A program made the position numbers and the translations under genes. Positions 26,443 to 35,474 of a DNA stretch of 64,000 nt are shown here, one piece after another (within the stretch, counting starts at the first letter, position 1; each line of letters opens with the position of its first letter). Source of the DNA: Pacificoceanicola sp048553275 (GTDB lineage: Bacteria > Pseudomonadota > Alphaproteobacteria > Rhodobacterales > Rhodobacteraceae); NCBI RefSeq assembly GCF_048553275.1, contig NZ_JBLZMW010000009.1, positions 118,945 through 182,944 of the forward strand. The letters run 5' to 3'. The notes below the pieces were generated by a model that saw only the letters and a program-made list of their open reading frames with translations, was not told the origin of the DNA and did no database searches.

Positions 26443-28062
26443 TCACTCTCCGGAGCCCGTGGCGCGGATCACCGTGGGCGCGTCGGGATAGCTGTCGCAT
26501 TGACCATGCGAGCCTGCAGGACTCTGGCAGGCGGCGTTCAAAATGCCCCAGACAAAGTCGATTTGCGTCGCGGCCATGCCCGGCCCGCCGTCAACCAGCC
26601 CCGTTTGATAGAACCAATCCATGCTGGGCGTGCCCATGGCGACCTGGGCATAGCCAAGCAGGTTGGGCCGCCATGTGGCGCCGACGCCGACCTTTGTCGT
26701 GGTGCCGTTCATGTCGGCGGCGGCCTGCGAATGGCAGGTTGTGCAGGACGCAGAGTTCACGAAACCACCCTCTGTCACGGTCGCGCCCATGCCAGTCGGA
26801 ACGCCGCCCACGGTGGTGAAACTGCTCTGCGTGCCTTTCAAATAGTAATTTTTCCACGCCGGATCATCGGCGGAAATCACGCGTGGATCGGGGTCCTGGG
26901 GGGCGGCGCCGACGCCGGTCCCCTCGAAGAGCATGGCCAACGCTTCGGTCATCTGCTCGCCGGTGTCCGCGGGCAGATAGGTGCCGCCCGTGGCGAAGAG
27001 CGGGTCATTGTCCTCTGTCTTGTCGTTGTTGAGCATGATCGCGGGGGGCACGTAGTGATCGCCGAAATTCGCACCGGCCTGCGCGGCACCATTGGCGGTA
27101 TAGCCGAAGCTGTCATTGCAGCCGATGTAGTCGCAGCGCCCGGCGTTGGCCACGTGCTCCATGGCGTACCAATGCCAGGTTGGCAGGTCCTTGGAAGCGT
27201 TGGTCATGGCGACTACGTAGTAAAAGCCCGGCACCTGATCGGCGTCGCCATCGCCGTCGAGATAGACCGTGAGATAGGGGTATTCGGGATTGTTTGGGAC
27301 GGGGCCGCCGGTGTCCATGATCAACTCACGGGCGAGCATGATGTCCTGGTGCAGGAAATCGACCTTGACCATGGTCGCGTCGAGCGGGAAACGCACTTCG
27401 AGGCTGTGGGCCGCGCCGACATTGCCGTCCTTGAGCGCGGCATTCTGCGCGCGATTGCGCGAACCAAGGCCCTCGCGGGAATAGAGATCGTTGCGGTAGA
27501 TATAATCGGTCATGGCGCGGTTGCGGAAGACCAGCTCCAGTTCTAGATCGCGCAGAAGGCGGCCCGGGTCGATATTATCGTCTTCGTTCAGGCCGTTATG
27601 GCTGACCACTTCGCCGGACGGCGTGCCATTGGGCGTGGCCGGCAGCGGACTGATGGGATCGTAATCGGCGCGGTAGACGGGACAGTTCGCCGGTTGGGCG
27701 GCGGGGTCGACGGCGGCGTTGGGATCGCAGCAATTTGCGGTGATCTCGGCGGTGCAGAGCGGCCAGGGCTCCTCTGGCCAGATCGTCTGATCAATCCCCC
27801 AAGTCCAAAATTCGTCGGAGACCGCATTGACGAACTGCGCCCAGGCGAAGGCGTCGGGGCAGGCGGCGGCGCCGGACGTGGCATTGGCGCCCGTGATCAT
27901 CGCCCGCCCATCGACCACGGCGGTTTCGCACAGGGCGTCGTCCTGAATGAAGCTGCGGAACAGCATCATCTGTTGCAGGCCGTTGATCTGGGTGTCGGCG
28001 GCGGCGGGCGCGGTGAGCGCCATGACGGCGGCCCCCGCGCGCAGGCCGGTGCGGATTTTCAT
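26443..28062 (-). CDS. Secreted protein with a single c-type heme motif, function unknown
   Basis: A 539-residue exported protein. Residues 1-22 form a signal peptide (MKIRTGLRAGAAVMALTAPA). One CxxCH heme-binding motif, SCTTCHS, lies near residue 442 in a cytochrome-c-like stretch (GGFVNSASCTTCHSQA). About ten other cysteines, including TANCCDP and GRCDYIGCNDS, suggest disulfides in the periplasm. The middle part has D-rich segments (DGDGDADQVPG) and an HWYAMEHV region that could bind metal. I do not recognise the large domain. AAAGGGG precedes the ATG. There is no redox partner gene beside it. Confidence 0.75.
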   Translation of the reverse strand: MKIRTGLRAGAAVMALTAPAAADTQINGLQQMMLFRSFIQDDALCETAVVDGRAMITGANATSGAAACPDAFAWAQFVNAVSDEFWTWGIDQTIWPEEPWPLCTAEITANCCDPNAAVDPAAQPANCPVYRADYDPISPLPATPNGTPSGEVVSHNGLNEDDNIDPGRLLRDLELELVFRNRAMTDYIYRNDLYSREGLGSRNRAQNAALKDGNVGAAHSLEVRFPLDATMVKVDFLHQDIMLARELIMDTGGPVPNNPEYPYLTVYLDGDGDADQVPGFYYVVAMTNASKDLPTWHWYAMEHVANAGRCDYIGCNDSFGYTANGAAQAGANFGDHYVPPAIMLNNDKTEDNDPLFATGGTYLPADTGEQMTEALAMLFEGTGVGAAPQDPDPRVISADDPAWKNYYLKGTQSSFTTVGGVPTGMGATVTEGGFVNSASCTTCHSQAAADMNGTTTKVGVGATWRPNLLGYAQVAMGTPSMDWFYQTGLVDGGPGMAATQIDFVWGILNAACQSPAGSHGQCDSYPDAPTVIRATGSGE

Positions 28063-28241
28063 GAAATGTCCCCTTTCTTGTCTGATCCCGCCTGGGTTGG
28101 CCAGACGGCGATCACAATACTATTGGTTGTATACTGTGGGGACGACTCGCCAGTGTGATCTGCGTCACAAATCTGCAATCTTTCTGTTACAGGTTTGGTG
28201 GATGCGGTAATCAGGGAAAACAAGGAACGGGAGAGCGGCAG

Positions 28242-29147
28242 ATGCGGGACCGGGGGCAGATTGCCCGTGATATTTCCTACAGTTACTCGGCCAGCACGCG
28301 GGGCGGGCGGGCCATGATCCGGCTGATGGAGAATGCCACGGGCCGGATCGGGCTGATCCGCCGGGCCAGTGGATACGAGACGGAAATCGCCGCAGGGCGG
28401 AATTTCTGGCAGGTGATGGTGGAGCGTTATGGCCTCGGGCTTGAGGTGATGGGCGGCTCTCTGGACGATATTCCCAAAGAGGGGCCGCTGGTGGTGATTG
28501 CCAATCATCCTTACGGCATTCTCGATGGGCTGATCATGGGGCACATCCTGTCGGTGGTCCGGGGCGATTTCCGGATTTTGGCGAACAGCGTCTTTCGCAA
28601 GGCCGAAGAGCTGGACAGCGTTGTGCTGCCGGTGGATTTCGATGGCTCGAAGGACGCGCTGAAGCAGAATGTCGAAACCCGGCGGGCGGCGCTGGAGTAT
28701 CTCGGGCAGGGCGGCTGTATCGGGATTTTCCCGGGTGGCACGGTGGCCACCTCCGCGACGCCGTTTTCAACGCCCATGGACCCCGGATGGCGCAGTTTTA
28801 CCGCCAAGATGATTGCCAAAAGCGGGGCGCAGGTGGTGCCGATCTATTTTGACGGCCACACCTCCCGGCTGTTCCAGCTGGCCAGCCATTTGCATGTGAC
28901 GTTGCGCATGGGCCTGCTGCTCAAGGAGTTTCGCAAGCGGGTGGATACGCCGGTGCGCGTGGTCGTCGGCGCGCCGATTGCGCCGGAGCGGATTGCGGAA
29001 CATCGCAGCGACCCGCGCGCGCTTATGGATTTCCTCAGAAAAGCCACGTATGAGCTATCGCCAATCCCGCTCAAATCCTATGCCTACGGGTTCGAGTTCG
29101 AGGAAAAGCACCGCACCGGCGCCGCACCGTCGAAACGGTTTTATTGA
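28242..29147 (+). CDS. Lysophospholipid acyltransferase family protein
   Basis: A 301-residue PlsC-like acyltransferase. The catalytic motif NHPYGILD (HX4D) is at about residues 88-95 and the glycerol-phosphate motif FPGGT at about 163-167. It is longer than PlsC itself and of the hemolysin or putative acyltransferase type, which acylates lysophospholipids or ornithine lipids. The acceptor is not determined. It has no clear transmembrane segment. GGGAG supports the ATG at 28242 over an upstream GTG at 28155. murI follows 36 bp later and may be in the same operon. Confidence 0.85.
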   Translation: MRDRGQIARDISYSYSASTRGGRAMIRLMENATGRIGLIRRASGYETEIAAGRNFWQVMVERYGLGLEVMGGSLDDIPKEGPLVVIANHPYGILDGLIMGHILSVVRGDFRILANSVFRKAEELDSVVLPVDFDGSKDALKQNVETRRAALEYLGQGGCIGIFPGGTVATSATPFSTPMDPGWRSFTAKMIAKSGAQVVPIYFDGHTSRLFQLASHLHVTLRMGLLLKEFRKRVDTPVRVVVGAPIAPERIAEHRSDPRALMDFLRKATYELSPIPLKSYAYGFEFEEKHRTGAAPSKRFY

Positions 29148-29183
29148 GGCGCCCGAACCGGGCGCGTTGCAGGAGTGACAGAC

Positions 29184-29996
29184 ATGGCAGTGGGCGTTTT
29201 CGATTCGGGGCTTGGTGGGCTCACGGTGCTGGATGCGGTGTCAAATCGCCTGCCGGATGTGCCTTTTGCCTATTTTGCGGACAGCGCCCATGCGCCCTAT
29301 GGCGTGCGCGATTCCGACGATATCTACAACCTGACCTGCGGCGCGGTGGAGCGGCTTTGGGACGAGGGCTGCGACCTGGTGATTCTGGCGTGCAATACGG
29401 CCAGCGCGGCGGCGCTGCGGCGGATGCAGGAACGCTGGATTCCGCGTGAGAAGCGGGTGCTCGGCGTCTTTGTTCCGCTGATCGAGGCGCTGACCGAGCG
29501 GCAGTGGGGCGACAACTCGCCCCCGCGTGAGGTGGCGGTCAAGCACGTGGCGCTGTTCGCCACGCCCGCGACCGTCAGCAGCCGTGCCTTTCAGCGTGAA
29601 CTGGCGTTCCGCGCGATCGGTGTGGACGTGGAGGCGCAGGCCTGTGGCGGGCTGGTCGATGCCATCGAAGAGGGCGACATGATCCTTGCGGAGGCCCTTG
29701 TGCGCAGCCATGTGGACGCGCTCAAGCGCAAGATGCCAGCGCCGGAGGCCGCCATTCTGGGCTGTACCCATTACCCGCTGATGCAGGAGATTTTTCAGGA
29801 TGCGCTGGGGCCCGATGTGGCGGTCTATTCGCAGGCGCGGCTGGTGGCGGAGTCATTGGCTGATTATCTCGTACGGCACCCGGCGATGCTTGGCTCCGGC
29901 GAGAAGAGCTGTTTTCTGACCACGGGCGATCCTGCGAAAGTGTCGCGTCACGCCACGCAGTTCCTCAAACGGAAAATCGATTTTACCAAGGCCTGA
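29184..29996 (+). CDS. murI: Glutamate racemase
   Basis: A 270-residue cofactor-independent racemase supplying D-glutamate for peptidoglycan. The conserved start VGVFDSGLGGLTVL, the first catalytic cysteine in ILACNTASAAAL (about residue 73) and the second in LGCTHYPLM (about 195) are all present. CAGGAG at 29169-29174 gives correct spacing to the ATG at 29184 rather than to the GTG at 29175. It follows the acyltransferase closely and is followed by a hairpin at about 30116. Confidence 0.95.
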   Translation: MAVGVFDSGLGGLTVLDAVSNRLPDVPFAYFADSAHAPYGVRDSDDIYNLTCGAVERLWDEGCDLVILACNTASAAALRRMQERWIPREKRVLGVFVPLIEALTERQWGDNSPPREVAVKHVALFATPATVSSRAFQRELAFRAIGVDVEAQACGGLVDAIEEGDMILAEALVRSHVDALKRKMPAPEAAILGCTHYPLMQEIFQDALGPDVAVYSQARLVAESLADYLVRHPAMLGSGEKSCFLTTGDPAKVSRHATQFLKRKIDFTKA

Positions 29997-30115
29997 CCGG
30001 CGGTGATGCCGGGTTTCGTTGCGGAAACCGGGCCGGGAAAAAGGCAAGTCTTGGGCGGCGGGCACTGGCGATGCTGCGCTTGCGCCCTACTTCCTTGGCC
30101 AATATGGTTAAGAAC

Positions 30116-30136
30116 GGCCCGCTGCGGGCCGGTTTT
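30116..30136 (+). terminator. Possible terminator of murI
   Basis: GGCCCG (30116-30121), a 3-nt loop, CGGGCC (30125-30130), then GGTTTTG. The stem is short and the T run is four; it lies between murI and the first pqiA gene. Confidence 0.55.
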
Positions 30137-30152
30137 GTTGAACGGATCCGTC

Positions 30153-30785
30153 ATGCCGCAAGGCAATCGGCCAGACACTCTGGCCCAGTATATCGCTTGC
30201 CCGAATTGTGATGCGCTCTACACCGCCCGGCTTCCGGGCGAGGGCGCGCGCGCGATCTGTGGGCGCTGCCACACGGTGCTCATCTCGACGCGGCAGAGCG
30301 CCGGGGTGCGGGTGCTGGCGCTCTCGACTGCGGTGCTGATCCTTGTGATTGCGGCGGTGTTCTTTCCGTTTCTCGAAATCCACGCGGCGGGCCTGGGCAA
30401 TCGGGTGTCGCTGCTCGATGTCGCGACCAGTTTCCGATCCGGCACTCTGGTCCTGGTGTCCGTGGCCTCGGTCATGGTGATCGTGCTGGTGCCGCTGATG
30501 CGCACGGCGCTGTTGATCTATGTGATTGCGCCGATCGAGCTGAACCGCCCGCCATTGCGCCATGCCAAGGGCGCCTTTCACCTGGCCGAGGAAATGAAAC
30601 CCTGGGCCATGACGGAGGTTTTCTCCATCGGGTGCGCGGTGGCGCTGGTCAAGGTGTCGGATCTGGCGCGGCTGGACTTTGGTCCGGCCTTCTGGATGTT
30701 TACCGCCCTGTCGATCTTTGTGATCATCAACGATCGGTATTTGTGCACATGGTCGATCTGGAACGCCATCGAGGAGACGGAATGA
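30153..30785 (+). CDS. PqiA-like membrane protein, first subunit
   Basis: A 210-residue inner-membrane protein of the paraquat-inducible protein A family. It begins with a zinc-ribbon-like set, CPNCDALY and CGRCHT, followed by four hydrophobic helices (LALSTAVLILVIAAVFFPFL, TLVLVSVASVMVIVLVPL, FSIGCAVALVKVS, FWMFTALSIFVII). In E. coli PqiA is a single 417-residue protein with two such halves; here the halves are separate genes, overlapping by ATGA. PqiA partners PqiB/PqiC in moving lipids between inner and outer membranes. Confidence 0.88.
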   Translation: MPQGNRPDTLAQYIACPNCDALYTARLPGEGARAICGRCHTVLISTRQSAGVRVLALSTAVLILVIAAVFFPFLEIHAAGLGNRVSLLDVATSFRSGTLVLVSVASVMVIVLVPLMRTALLIYVIAPIELNRPPLRHAKGAFHLAEEMKPWAMTEVFSIGCAVALVKVSDLARLDFGPAFWMFTALSIFVIINDRYLCTWSIWNAIEETE

Positions 30786-31441
30786 GCGCGGCGTCGGACA
30801 CCCGCGCGGAAGCGATGACAGCGGCGACAACGGCGCGTGAGGCGGGCCTTGTCGCCTGCCGGGCGTGTTCGCGGGTCTGGCCAATGGGCACCGAACGATG
30901 CGCGCGCTGTGGCAGCGCCCTGTCGTCGCGCGACGAAACAAGCCTGCAGCGGGTCATGGGATGGTGGCTGGCGGGGCTGATCTGCTATGTTCCGGCCAAC
31001 CTCTATCCGATGCTGGTCACCGAAACGCTGGTGTCCAAACAGCAGGGCACGATTGTCGGCGGCGCCATCGAGATCGCGCAGCATGGCGAATGGGTGATCG
31101 CGGCCATCGTGTTGATTGCATCCGTGCTTATCCCGGTGTCCAAATTCGCCGCCATTGCCTATCTGAGCTATTCCGCATGGCGGCAAAGCCCGCGCAACAG
31201 CCTGCAGCGTCTGCATCTTTACGAAGCGGTCGAATTCATCGGCCGTTGGTCGATGATCGACGTTTTCGTCGTCGCCATCCTCAGCGCGCTGGTGCAGTTG
31301 TCGGTGGTGGCGAATATCCATCCCGGTCCGGCGGCGCTGACTTTCGCGTTGTCCGTCATCTTTACCATGTTGTCCGCCAAGAGCTTTGATCCAAGGCTGA
31401 TCTGGGACGGCAAGACCATTGAAAGCCAAGGCACGCCATGA
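30782..31441 (+). CDS. PqiA-like membrane protein, second subunit
   Basis: A 219-residue second PqiA half. Cysteine pairs CRACSRVW and CARCGSAL are followed by about four membrane helices (VMGWWLAGLICYVPANLYPM, WVIAAIVLIASVLIPVSKF, MIDVFVVAILSALVQLSVV, LTFALSVIFTMLS). The conserved PANLYPML motif is typical of the family. Its ATG overlaps the stop of the first subunit and its stop overlaps the start of pqiB, so the three are translationally coupled. Confidence 0.88.
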   Translation: MSAASDTRAEAMTAATTAREAGLVACRACSRVWPMGTERCARCGSALSSRDETSLQRVMGWWLAGLICYVPANLYPMLVTETLVSKQQGTIVGGAIEIAQHGEWVIAAIVLIASVLIPVSKFAAIAYLSYSAWRQSPRNSLQRLHLYEAVEFIGRWSMIDVFVVAILSALVQLSVVANIHPGPAALTFALSVIFTMLSAKSFDPRLIWDGKTIESQGTP

Positions 31442-33876
31442 CGTCTGACAATCACGCCCACGGCGCTCCCGCCGACGTTCCGATCGAGCCTCCGAAGACC
31501 GGTCCGCGGTTTTCCCTGGTCTGGCTGATCCCGATCCTTGCCCTTGTCGTGGCGCTCGGGGTTGCGCTGCAGAACTGGAACGAACGCGGCCCGTTGATCG
31601 AGGTGCGGTTTGTCAACGCAGATGGCGTGCACGCCGGCGAGACCGAGCTGCGCTACCGCGACATTGCCGTGGGGCTGGTCGAGGCGGTGGGCTTTTCCGA
31701 CAACCTCGAAGAGGTGATCGTCTCGATCCGGCTCGACAAATCCGTGGCCCCCTATGTCGATGCGGCGTCCCGCTTCTGGGTGGTCCGTCCCGAGGTGACC
31801 GCACAGGGGGTCTCGGGTCTCGATACTGTGCTGTCCGGTGTTTATATCGAAGGCGCGTGGGACGGCACGGCGGGGCAGGCGCAGGATCGTTTCGAAGGCT
31901 CGCCGAAGGCGCCGATGCTGGCGCTTGGCGAAAAGGGCACGACCTTCACCCTGCGTTCGGACGAGCGTCTGCCCTCGGAGAATACGCCGATCCTCTATCG
32001 TGGGGTTCAGGTTGGCCGGCTTGGCGCGACGGAGGTTTCGCCGGATGGGCTGGCGGTGGAGGCGCAGGTCGTCATCCTTGAGCCCTATGACGCGCTGGTG
32101 ACGGAAAACACCCGGTTCTGGGACATCTCCGGCTTCAGCTTTTCGCTCGATGCGGGCGGGGCCCGGCTTCAGTTCAACTCTCTGGCTTCGCTGATCAGCG
32201 GCGGCGTGACCTTTGCAACACTTGGCTCTGGCGGAACGCAAATCGCCGATGGAGCCGAATTCGAGCTGCATCCCGACGAAGAGACCGCGCGCGAGGATTA
32301 CTTCCTTGAAGGCGACGGCGGCAGTGTCGATCTGATGATGGTGTTCGACGAGAACCTCGCCGGGCTGAGTGCCGGGGCGCCGGTGCAGCTTGGCGGGTTG
32401 CGCATGGGCGAGGTGATCACGATTTCCGGTCTCGTCGATGCGGCGCGGTTCGGGGATGACAAGGTGCGGCTTGTGGCGACGGTGCGGCTCAATCCGGGGC
32501 GGATCGGGCTGGAGGATTCCACCGAAGAGGGCTTTCTCGACTATCTTGAGACCCGCGTGCGGCGCGGACTGCGGGCGCAGCTGACCAATGCCTCCTTGCT
32601 GACCGGCGGCCTCAAGATCGACCTTGTCGATTTGCCCGATGCGCCGGATGCGGAACTGATGCGCGATGCGGAGCCTTATCCGCTGATCCCGACCACGGAG
32701 TCGAAGGTGGCGAACGTGGCGGCCTCGGCGCAGGGGCTTTTGAGCCGCGTGGATGCACTGCCGGTGGAAGAGCTGCTTGATAATGCGGTCAATTTCCTCG
32801 CCGATGCGCGGGGGCTGCTGAACAGCGACGGCATTCAGGAGGCCCCGGAGGAGCTGCGTGCGACCCTCGCGGCGATCCGTTCCGTGGCCGAAAGCGACGA
32901 GGTTGCGTCCCTTCCGGCACAGATCGGGCAGGTGGCAACCGGGCTCGAAGAGGCCTCGGCGACGCTCAACACCCTGCTCGGGGACGTGCAGGACCGTGCC
33001 ATCGTGGCGGCGGTGTCGGACCTGATCGCCAACATCGACGAGACAGCACAGACCCTGCCGGGGCTGAGCGAGCAGACCAGCGCGGTGCTTGGCAAGGCCG
33101 AGGCCCTGCCGTTGTCGGATTTGTCTGCGCAGCTTTCGGAGATGCTCGGCAGTGCCGATGCGTTGGTGTCGAACCCGGATCTGAACGCCATGCCCGCGGA
33201 TCTGCGGGCGGCGATTGCTTCGGTCAACGGGATCGTCGGAAGCGCGGAAATCGCGGCGCTGCCGGGACAGATCGGCGATCTGGCGCGCGGTTTGCAGCAG
33301 GCCTCGGACAGGCTGAATGGCTTGCTCACGCAAGTCGACGAAGAGCGCATCATCGCGCAGGTCTCGGGTGCGGTGTCCAAGATCGACGCGGCGGCGGGCG
33401 ATCTGCCGGAGCTGTCGCAGCAGGCGAAAAACATCCTCAGCGATGTCGAAGACCTGTCGCTGCAGACGCTGACAGACCGGGCGGCGGAGCTGATGGATAC
33501 CGCGGAGGCGCTGATCGCGCAGGACAGCACCAAACAGCTCCCTGGCGAGCTGAACGCGACGCTGGCGGAGCTGCGCAGCACGCTTGAAGACGTGCAACAG
33601 GGCGGATTGGTGGAGAACGCCAACGCCACGCTGGTCTCGGCGCGCTCGGCGGCGGAAGCCCTCGCGCAGGCGTCGGGCTCTTTGCCGGCGCTGGCCGACC
33701 GCATCGCGCGTGTGGCGGCGCAGGCGGGTGTGACGCTGGGCGATTATTCGCGGGGCTCCGACTTTGGCCGGGAAATGAGCGCCGCGATCCGCGAGATCGA
33801 GTCCGCCGCGCAGTCCATAGACCGCCTCGCGCGGCAGATTGCGCGCAATCCCAACTCTCTTCTGACCGGACGGTAA
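31438..33876 (+). CDS. pqiB: PqiB-like MCE (MlaD) domain protein with extended repeat tail
   Basis: An 812-residue protein. A single N-terminal transmembrane helix (FSLVWLIPILALVVALGVAL) anchors it in the inner membrane. Residues about 45-430 hold consecutive MCE domains (LIEVRFVNADGVHAGETELR, LFRSDERLPSEN-like, VDLMMVFDENLAGLSAGAPV), which form the hexameric lipid-conducting tube in E. coli PqiB. From residue 438 there are two 116-residue helical repeats and a shortened third, making it about 270 residues longer than E. coli PqiB. The longer helical needle may span a wider periplasm. Coupled by ATGA to the gene before. Confidence 0.9.
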   Translation: MTSDNHAHGAPADVPIEPPKTGPRFSLVWLIPILALVVALGVALQNWNERGPLIEVRFVNADGVHAGETELRYRDIAVGLVEAVGFSDNLEEVIVSIRLDKSVAPYVDAASRFWVVRPEVTAQGVSGLDTVLSGVYIEGAWDGTAGQAQDRFEGSPKAPMLALGEKGTTFTLRSDERLPSENTPILYRGVQVGRLGATEVSPDGLAVEAQVVILEPYDALVTENTRFWDISGFSFSLDAGGARLQFNSLASLISGGVTFATLGSGGTQIADGAEFELHPDEETAREDYFLEGDGGSVDLMMVFDENLAGLSAGAPVQLGGLRMGEVITISGLVDAARFGDDKVRLVATVRLNPGRIGLEDSTEEGFLDYLETRVRRGLRAQLTNASLLTGGLKIDLVDLPDAPDAELMRDAEPYPLIPTTESKVANVAASAQGLLSRVDALPVEELLDNAVNFLADARGLLNSDGIQEAPEELRATLAAIRSVAESDEVASLPAQIGQVATGLEEASATLNTLLGDVQDRAIVAAVSDLIANIDETAQTLPGLSEQTSAVLGKAEALPLSDLSAQLSEMLGSADALVSNPDLNAMPADLRAAIASVNGIVGSAEIAALPGQIGDLARGLQQASDRLNGLLTQVDEERIIAQVSGAVSKIDAAAGDLPELSQQAKNILSDVEDLSLQTLTDRAAELMDTAEALIAQDSTKQLPGELNATLAELRSTLEDVQQGGLVENANATLVSARSAAEALAQASGSLPALADRIARVAAQAGVTLGDYSRGSDFGREMSAAIREIESAAQSIDRLARQIARNPNSLLTGR
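32749..33750 (+). repeat. 116-residue (348-bp) repeats in pqiB
   Basis: Repeat 1 begins at 32749 (VDALPVEELL), repeat 2 at 33097 (AEALPLSDLS) and repeat 3 at 33445 (VEDLSLQTLT). The first two are exactly 116 residues each; the third diverges after about 50 residues. Shared landmarks are LPxQIGxxAxGLxxAS and a late LPxLSxQ. Amino-acid similarity is clear, while the DNA has drifted. Confidence 0.75.
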
Positions 33877-33880
33877 TGCA

Positions 33881-34459
33881 ATGATGAAATCCCTTTCACT
33901 CCTGAGCCTGACCGTGTTTCTGGCGGCCTGTAGCGGCGAACAACTGCGCTTTGACGCGGCACCAACGGCGGTGGGCGGCGGCGCGGCCCTGCCGGATGCA
34001 CGGGTGTCCGTGCGCTACGCGAGGATCGAGGTCGCCACCGTGACGCTGCCGACCTATGCGCAGGACGAGGAGATCGTGATGCGCGACGCGAGCGGTGCGA
34101 TTGCGCCCTCCGGCGGGCTTTGGGCCGATGAGCCGGGGCGGGCGGTCACACTGCAGCTTGCGCGCGATCTCGATGCGATCACAGGACGGCTGGTGGCGCC
34201 GGAGCCCTGGCCGTTCCGCGATCTGCCGGACGTCAAAGTGGACATCCGTGTCGAGGATTTCTTTGCCACCAGCGCAGCATCGTTCCGGATGACCGGGCAG
34301 ATGTTCGTCGCGCCGGAGGATTACGGCACGGACCGGGCGCGCCGCTTCGAGATTGACGTGCCGGTGACAGGAGAGATGACGCCGGGTGCGATCGCTGCTG
34401 CCAGGGCGGCTGCGGTCAGCCAACTGGCGGAATTCGTGGCACGGCAGGGGCTGCGCTGA
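33881..34459 (+). CDS. pqiC: PqiC-like outer membrane lipoprotein (ABC-type transport auxiliary)
   Basis: A 192-residue lipoprotein. The signal peptide ends in a lipobox, LTVFLAAC, so Cys17 should be lipidated. The body (SVRYARIEVATVTLPTYA, LWADEPGRAVTLQLARDL) matches the DUF330/PqiC family that completes the Pqi bridge at the outer membrane. It lies 4 bp after pqiB. The start could be either of two adjacent ATGs (33881 or 33884). Confidence 0.88.
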   Translation: MMKSLSLLSLTVFLAACSGEQLRFDAAPTAVGGGAALPDARVSVRYARIEVATVTLPTYAQDEEIVMRDASGAIAPSGGLWADEPGRAVTLQLARDLDAITGRLVAPEPWPFRDLPDVKVDIRVEDFFATSAASFRMTGQMFVAPEDYGTDRARRFEIDVPVTGEMTPGAIAAARAAAVSQLAEFVARQGLR

Positions 34460-34507
34460 CCGACGCGTGCAGACGGCCTCGGACAGCTGATTTTGCAGGG
34501 GGCCGGA

Positions 34508-35242
34508 TCACGTCTGCCGTGGTCCGACATCTCCCTCCCAAAACGCTTTTTTGAGGCCGTGATAGACCACGATGGGGTGCCCTGGCGGAAAGCGCAGCAG
34601 CTGATCCTTGGGATACATCAGACTGTAGCCGGTGCGGCCCATGCCATCGCGCCACTTCAGCCGGTATCGGCGCTTTCCGTTTATCCTGACAGCCGTGGTA
34701 TGCAGCTCCTCCACTTTCACGCTTTCCTGCTTGCCGTAACGCCGGGCGCGCACGGCGGCGACGGCCCGCCGTCCGGAGTACCACATCGCTCCGAGAAACA
34801 GCAGGCCATCGACAAGACCCATGATCTGCATGACCGTGCCGGCGGTGCGGTTGGACCCTTCGCTGGTCTCGATCCGCTCCGGCTCGGTTTCGAGATAGCG
34901 GATCGGGATGAACCCGCCGATCTGAGTGGTTTCGAACAGCGCCGTCGAGACGCTGCGGTCGACTTCGAAATCGGCGCCGGTGTTTGTGGTGTAGGCCAGA
35001 GCGAACCAGCGGGTATAGGTGGTGGCGCCGTCGCTGTCGGTGCTTTCGGTGATGTATTTGTTCAGCACCTCGGCCTGCGTCTTGCGGCCTTCGGTCTCGA
35101 AGCGCTCGGCGAGGCCGTGCGCGAGGGTGCTGCCAACCGTCAACAGGGCAAGGACCACGAAAAAGGCGACACTGAACCAGCCGCCAAGCCGCAGGTACAG
35201 CCGCCAGAACGGCACGGGTTTGTGGAACGAGGGTTTCGCCAT
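34508..35242 (-). CDS. DUF3592 domain membrane protein
   Basis: A 244-residue protein with one N-terminal transmembrane helix (GGWFSVAFFVVLALLTVG) and a second near residue 138 (TVMQIMGLVDGLLFLGAMWY). The extracytoplasmic part between them (RKTQAEVLNKYIT, TYTRWFALAYTT, PIRYLETEPE) is the DUF3592 pattern. The C-terminal 70 residues (GYSLMYPKDQLLRFPPGHPI) are cytoplasmic and basic. The start MAKPSFHK at 35242 avoids a non-conserved extension. Function unknown. It is convergent with the pqi operon. Confidence 0.8.
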   Translation of the reverse strand: MAKPSFHKPVPFWRLYLRLGGWFSVAFFVVLALLTVGSTLAHGLAERFETEGRKTQAEVLNKYITESTDSDGATTYTRWFALAYTTNTGADFEVDRSVSTALFETTQIGGFIPIRYLETEPERIETSEGSNRTAGTVMQIMGLVDGLLFLGAMWYSGRRAVAAVRARRYGKQESVKVEELHTTAVRINGKRRYRLKWRDGMGRTGYSLMYPKDQLLRFPPGHPIVVYHGLKKAFWEGDVGPRQT

Positions 35243-35474
35243 GATCACAGGATGGGCGCAGGCCGCGCGCCGATCAAGTCCATTGATTCCCGACCCGCCT
35301 GCTGCTATCGCACTGCTAAGGAGACATCCAATGTGTGCCACATCACCGATGCATCTGCGACGATGATTGCGCGCGCGGCCTTGCGCCGCGCCCCCGGCTT
35401 GTCACGCCTCCCAAATCCCTGTTTTATGTCCGCGCGGCTTTCTACCCGCGTGCCTTGATCCAAAGGATCCGACC

